A DNA stretch of 64,000 nt from Chitinophagaceae bacterium (GTDB taxonomy: Bacteria; Bacteroidota; Bacteroidia; Chitinophagales; UBA10324): contig JADJAG010000001.1 of the NCBI GenBank assembly GCA_016704325.1, forward strand, positions 496,001-560,000, read 5' to 3'. The position numbers and the translations under genes were made by a program. A model generated the notes under the pieces. The model saw only the letters and a program-made list of their open reading frames with translations, had not been told where the DNA came from and ran no database searches. Position 1 is the stretch's first letter. Each line of letters begins with the position of its first letter. Below, one piece after another: positions 62,573 to 64,000 of this stretch.

Positions 62573-64000
62573 ATGCTCCTGAAAAATTTTACAATCTATC
62601 TGCTGCTGCTGAATTTGATACGATTCTCGTTGCCCGTTTCTGCGCAATCCGGATCATTGCACGAAATAGCCGGACTTTATGCAGGCACTATTCCATGTGC
62701 TGATTGTCCGGGCATTCAATATAAAATCAGTTTGTTGAGAAATGGCACCTATGAAGAAAGCGCACTGTATATCGATCGTTCCAACACACCAATTACATCC
62801 GGTGGAAATTATACCATAGAAGACCAATCCATCGTAAAACTTGGCGGCAACCCTTACAGCATGGGACTGTTCAGAATACTTCCCTCCGGCCTTCAAATGC
62901 TGGATGCCGGAGGTAACGAGATAAGGGGAGCATTGGCAGACCGTTATATACTTACTAAACTTACCCGTTCCATGAAAAACCAGCAAACTAATCAAGACGA
63001 TATCATCACAGCACCGTTAAATAGAAAAAAGTACCACCAGGGCATTACTTTTTATGCTACCGGGAATGAGCCTTCCTGGTCACTTGACATAGCAGCAGGG
63101 AAATCGATTCATTTTAAGACCCTGGAAGGGCAGGACATGAAAACACCCTTTGCTGAAGGAATAAAGGCGATGGATCAGCATATCACTTTATTTAACCTGC
63201 AAACAGAAGCAGGAACCCTGAGTATTCAGATTCAGCAGGAAGAATGTATTGACAACATGAGTGGTATTAGACATCCTTTCCGTTTAATAATTGATGTAAG
63301 GAATAATAATGAAAATGAAACACGCCATTATGAAGGTTGCGGTACCTATGTACCTGGCTATGGACTTGAGGGAAAATGGACTTTGAAAAAAACCGGCACA
63401 GTGGAAGCCGATGAAAAGGAATATCAGCGCGGACTTCCATTCCTGGAAATTAATGTAGACAGTTCAAGCTACTCCGGCTTTGCCGGCTGTAACCGGTTCA
63501 TGGGCAAAATTAGCAGCATAGAAAGAGGGCTGATCCGCATTAATGACGGTGCCATTACCATGATGGCTTGCCCGGATATGGAGCGTGAGCAAGCCTTTCT
63601 TTCTGCTTTACGAATTACTACACATTACAAAATAGCCGATGGTGAGCTCGTGCTTTCCAATCCTGATAAAACCATTTTGGTATTGAAACAAACGCCAGCG
63701 TCTGTTCCGATAGGCTACAGGGTGATTGATCTTTGGGTTTTGGAAAGCATAAACGGAAAAAAAGCAGATCCAAAAAACTATCCGAAAGAATTACCCCGGA
63801 TTGAAATAAACAGTCAAATGAAGCTCATGGGAAACGCGGGCTGTAATAATATAAATGGCACTGTGGAAGCCGATGAAAAGACTATTAAAATCACTGCAAT
63901 AATGATGACAAAGATGGCGTGTCCGGCTGCCGCAGAAGAAACTGAATTTGTGAATGCACTTCAGGGTGCCAACAGCTATCAAGTCGAAAATAATCGTTTG
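62573..64000 (+). CDS. NlpE-like/META-domain lipoprotein-type protein (partial, C-terminus off the window)
   Basis: At least 476 residues, open to the window end. A signal peptide ends at about residue 25. An NlpE-type domain (about 30-115) has the motif YAGTIPCADCPGI with Cys42 and Cys45. Next is a domain with FYATGNEPSWSLDI (about 155-265), then two META/HslJ-type domains (about 275-370; 390 onward), seen as FAGCNRFMGK...MMACPDMEREQAF and NAGCNNINGT...MTKMACPAAAEE. Each has the usual paired Cys. Envelope stress and metal resistance are linked to NlpE by family. The order with two META domains is unusual. Confidence 0.85.
   Translation, partial: MLLKNFTIYLLLLNLIRFSLPVSAQSGSLHEIAGLYAGTIPCADCPGIQYKISLLRNGTYEESALYIDRSNTPITSGGNYTIEDQSIVKLGGNPYSMGLFRILPSGLQMLDAGGNEIRGALADRYILTKLTRSMKNQQTNQDDIITAPLNRKKYHQGITFYATGNEPSWSLDIAAGKSIHFKTLEGQDMKTPFAEGIKAMDQHITLFNLQTEAGTLSIQIQQEECIDNMSGIRHPFRLIIDVRNNNENETRHYEGCGTYVPGYGLEGKWTLKKTGTVEADEKEYQRGLPFLEINVDSSSYSGFAGCNRFMGKISSIERGLIRINDGAITMMACPDMEREQAFLSALRITTHYKIADGELVLSNPDKTILVLKQTPASVPIGYRVIDLWVLESINGKKADPKNYPKELPRIEINSQMKLMGNAGCNNINGTVEADEKTIKITAIMMTKMACPAAAEETEFVNALQGANSYQVENNRL

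Overview
The window reads as chromosomal DNA of an uncultured member of the Bacteroidota, most likely in the Chitinophagales/Sphingobacteriales area. The reasons are seen in the sequence: six proteins carry type IX secretion (T9SS) C-terminal sorting domains (five type A, one type B/CHU_C); there are two large TonB-type outer-membrane receptors; a HYC_CC_PP family protein is present; start codons lack Shine-Dalgarno sequences; and -7 boxes of the Bacteroidota form TAnnTTTG precede several genes. The genus-level placement is inference. Most genes are single or in short operons and are housekeeping or envelope functions.

Layout. 1-2935 (minus): a type III polyketide synthase, a methyltransferase and a flavoprotein hydroxylase/reductase in one tight operon, probably making an alkylresorcinol- or quinone-type lipid. 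3122-3523: msrB. 3636-7237 (minus): a metal-linked envelope operon, HYC_CC_PP protein, TonB receptor, HMA protein and a DinB-fold protein. 7408-14074: a T9SS protein, prfB with a programmed +1 frameshift, a haem-motif lipoprotein, rpsP, rimM and a LamG lipoprotein. 14080-25417: GH31 glucosidase, DgkA-type kinase, S9 peptidase, two small accessory genes, a phosphohexomutase, pcm, a DUF3817 protein and glutaryl-CoA dehydrogenase. 25881-36116: folB, an M3 peptidase, a haem-motif T9SS protein, pyruvate dehydrogenase E2, dnaX, a 4-TM protein, sixA, an HD-domain/Pycsar-effector-like fusion and a phosphoesterase. 36148-49492: T9SS arylsulfotransferase, a 1000-residue adhesin-like T9SS type B protein, an amine oxidase, an AlkB hydroxylase, TPR, TraB, Sua5 and DUF481 proteins. 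49561-50460: a tandem array of five ~180-bp units rich in hairpins. 50807-64000: tRNA-Arg, ung, mazG, prfC, an outer-membrane receptor, a secreted nuclease/phosphatase, a reductive-dehalogenase-like Fe-S protein, clpS and a partial NlpE/META protein.

The intergenic DNA holds the least expected structure. A family of short non-coding elements with terminal inverted repeats GGTGTAYGACAA recurs at least seven times. Three copies are flanked by 10-bp direct repeats that match at 10/10, 9/10 and 8/10 positions, which is what a MITE-like element of several ages would leave. Two interior types share the same ends.

One stretch, 60557-61882, is almost purely G and C in long homopolymers and is very probably a sequencing or assembly artefact. 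Long open frames across it should not be annotated, and the physical link between the genes on either side (the Fe-S protein and clpS) should be treated as unproven.
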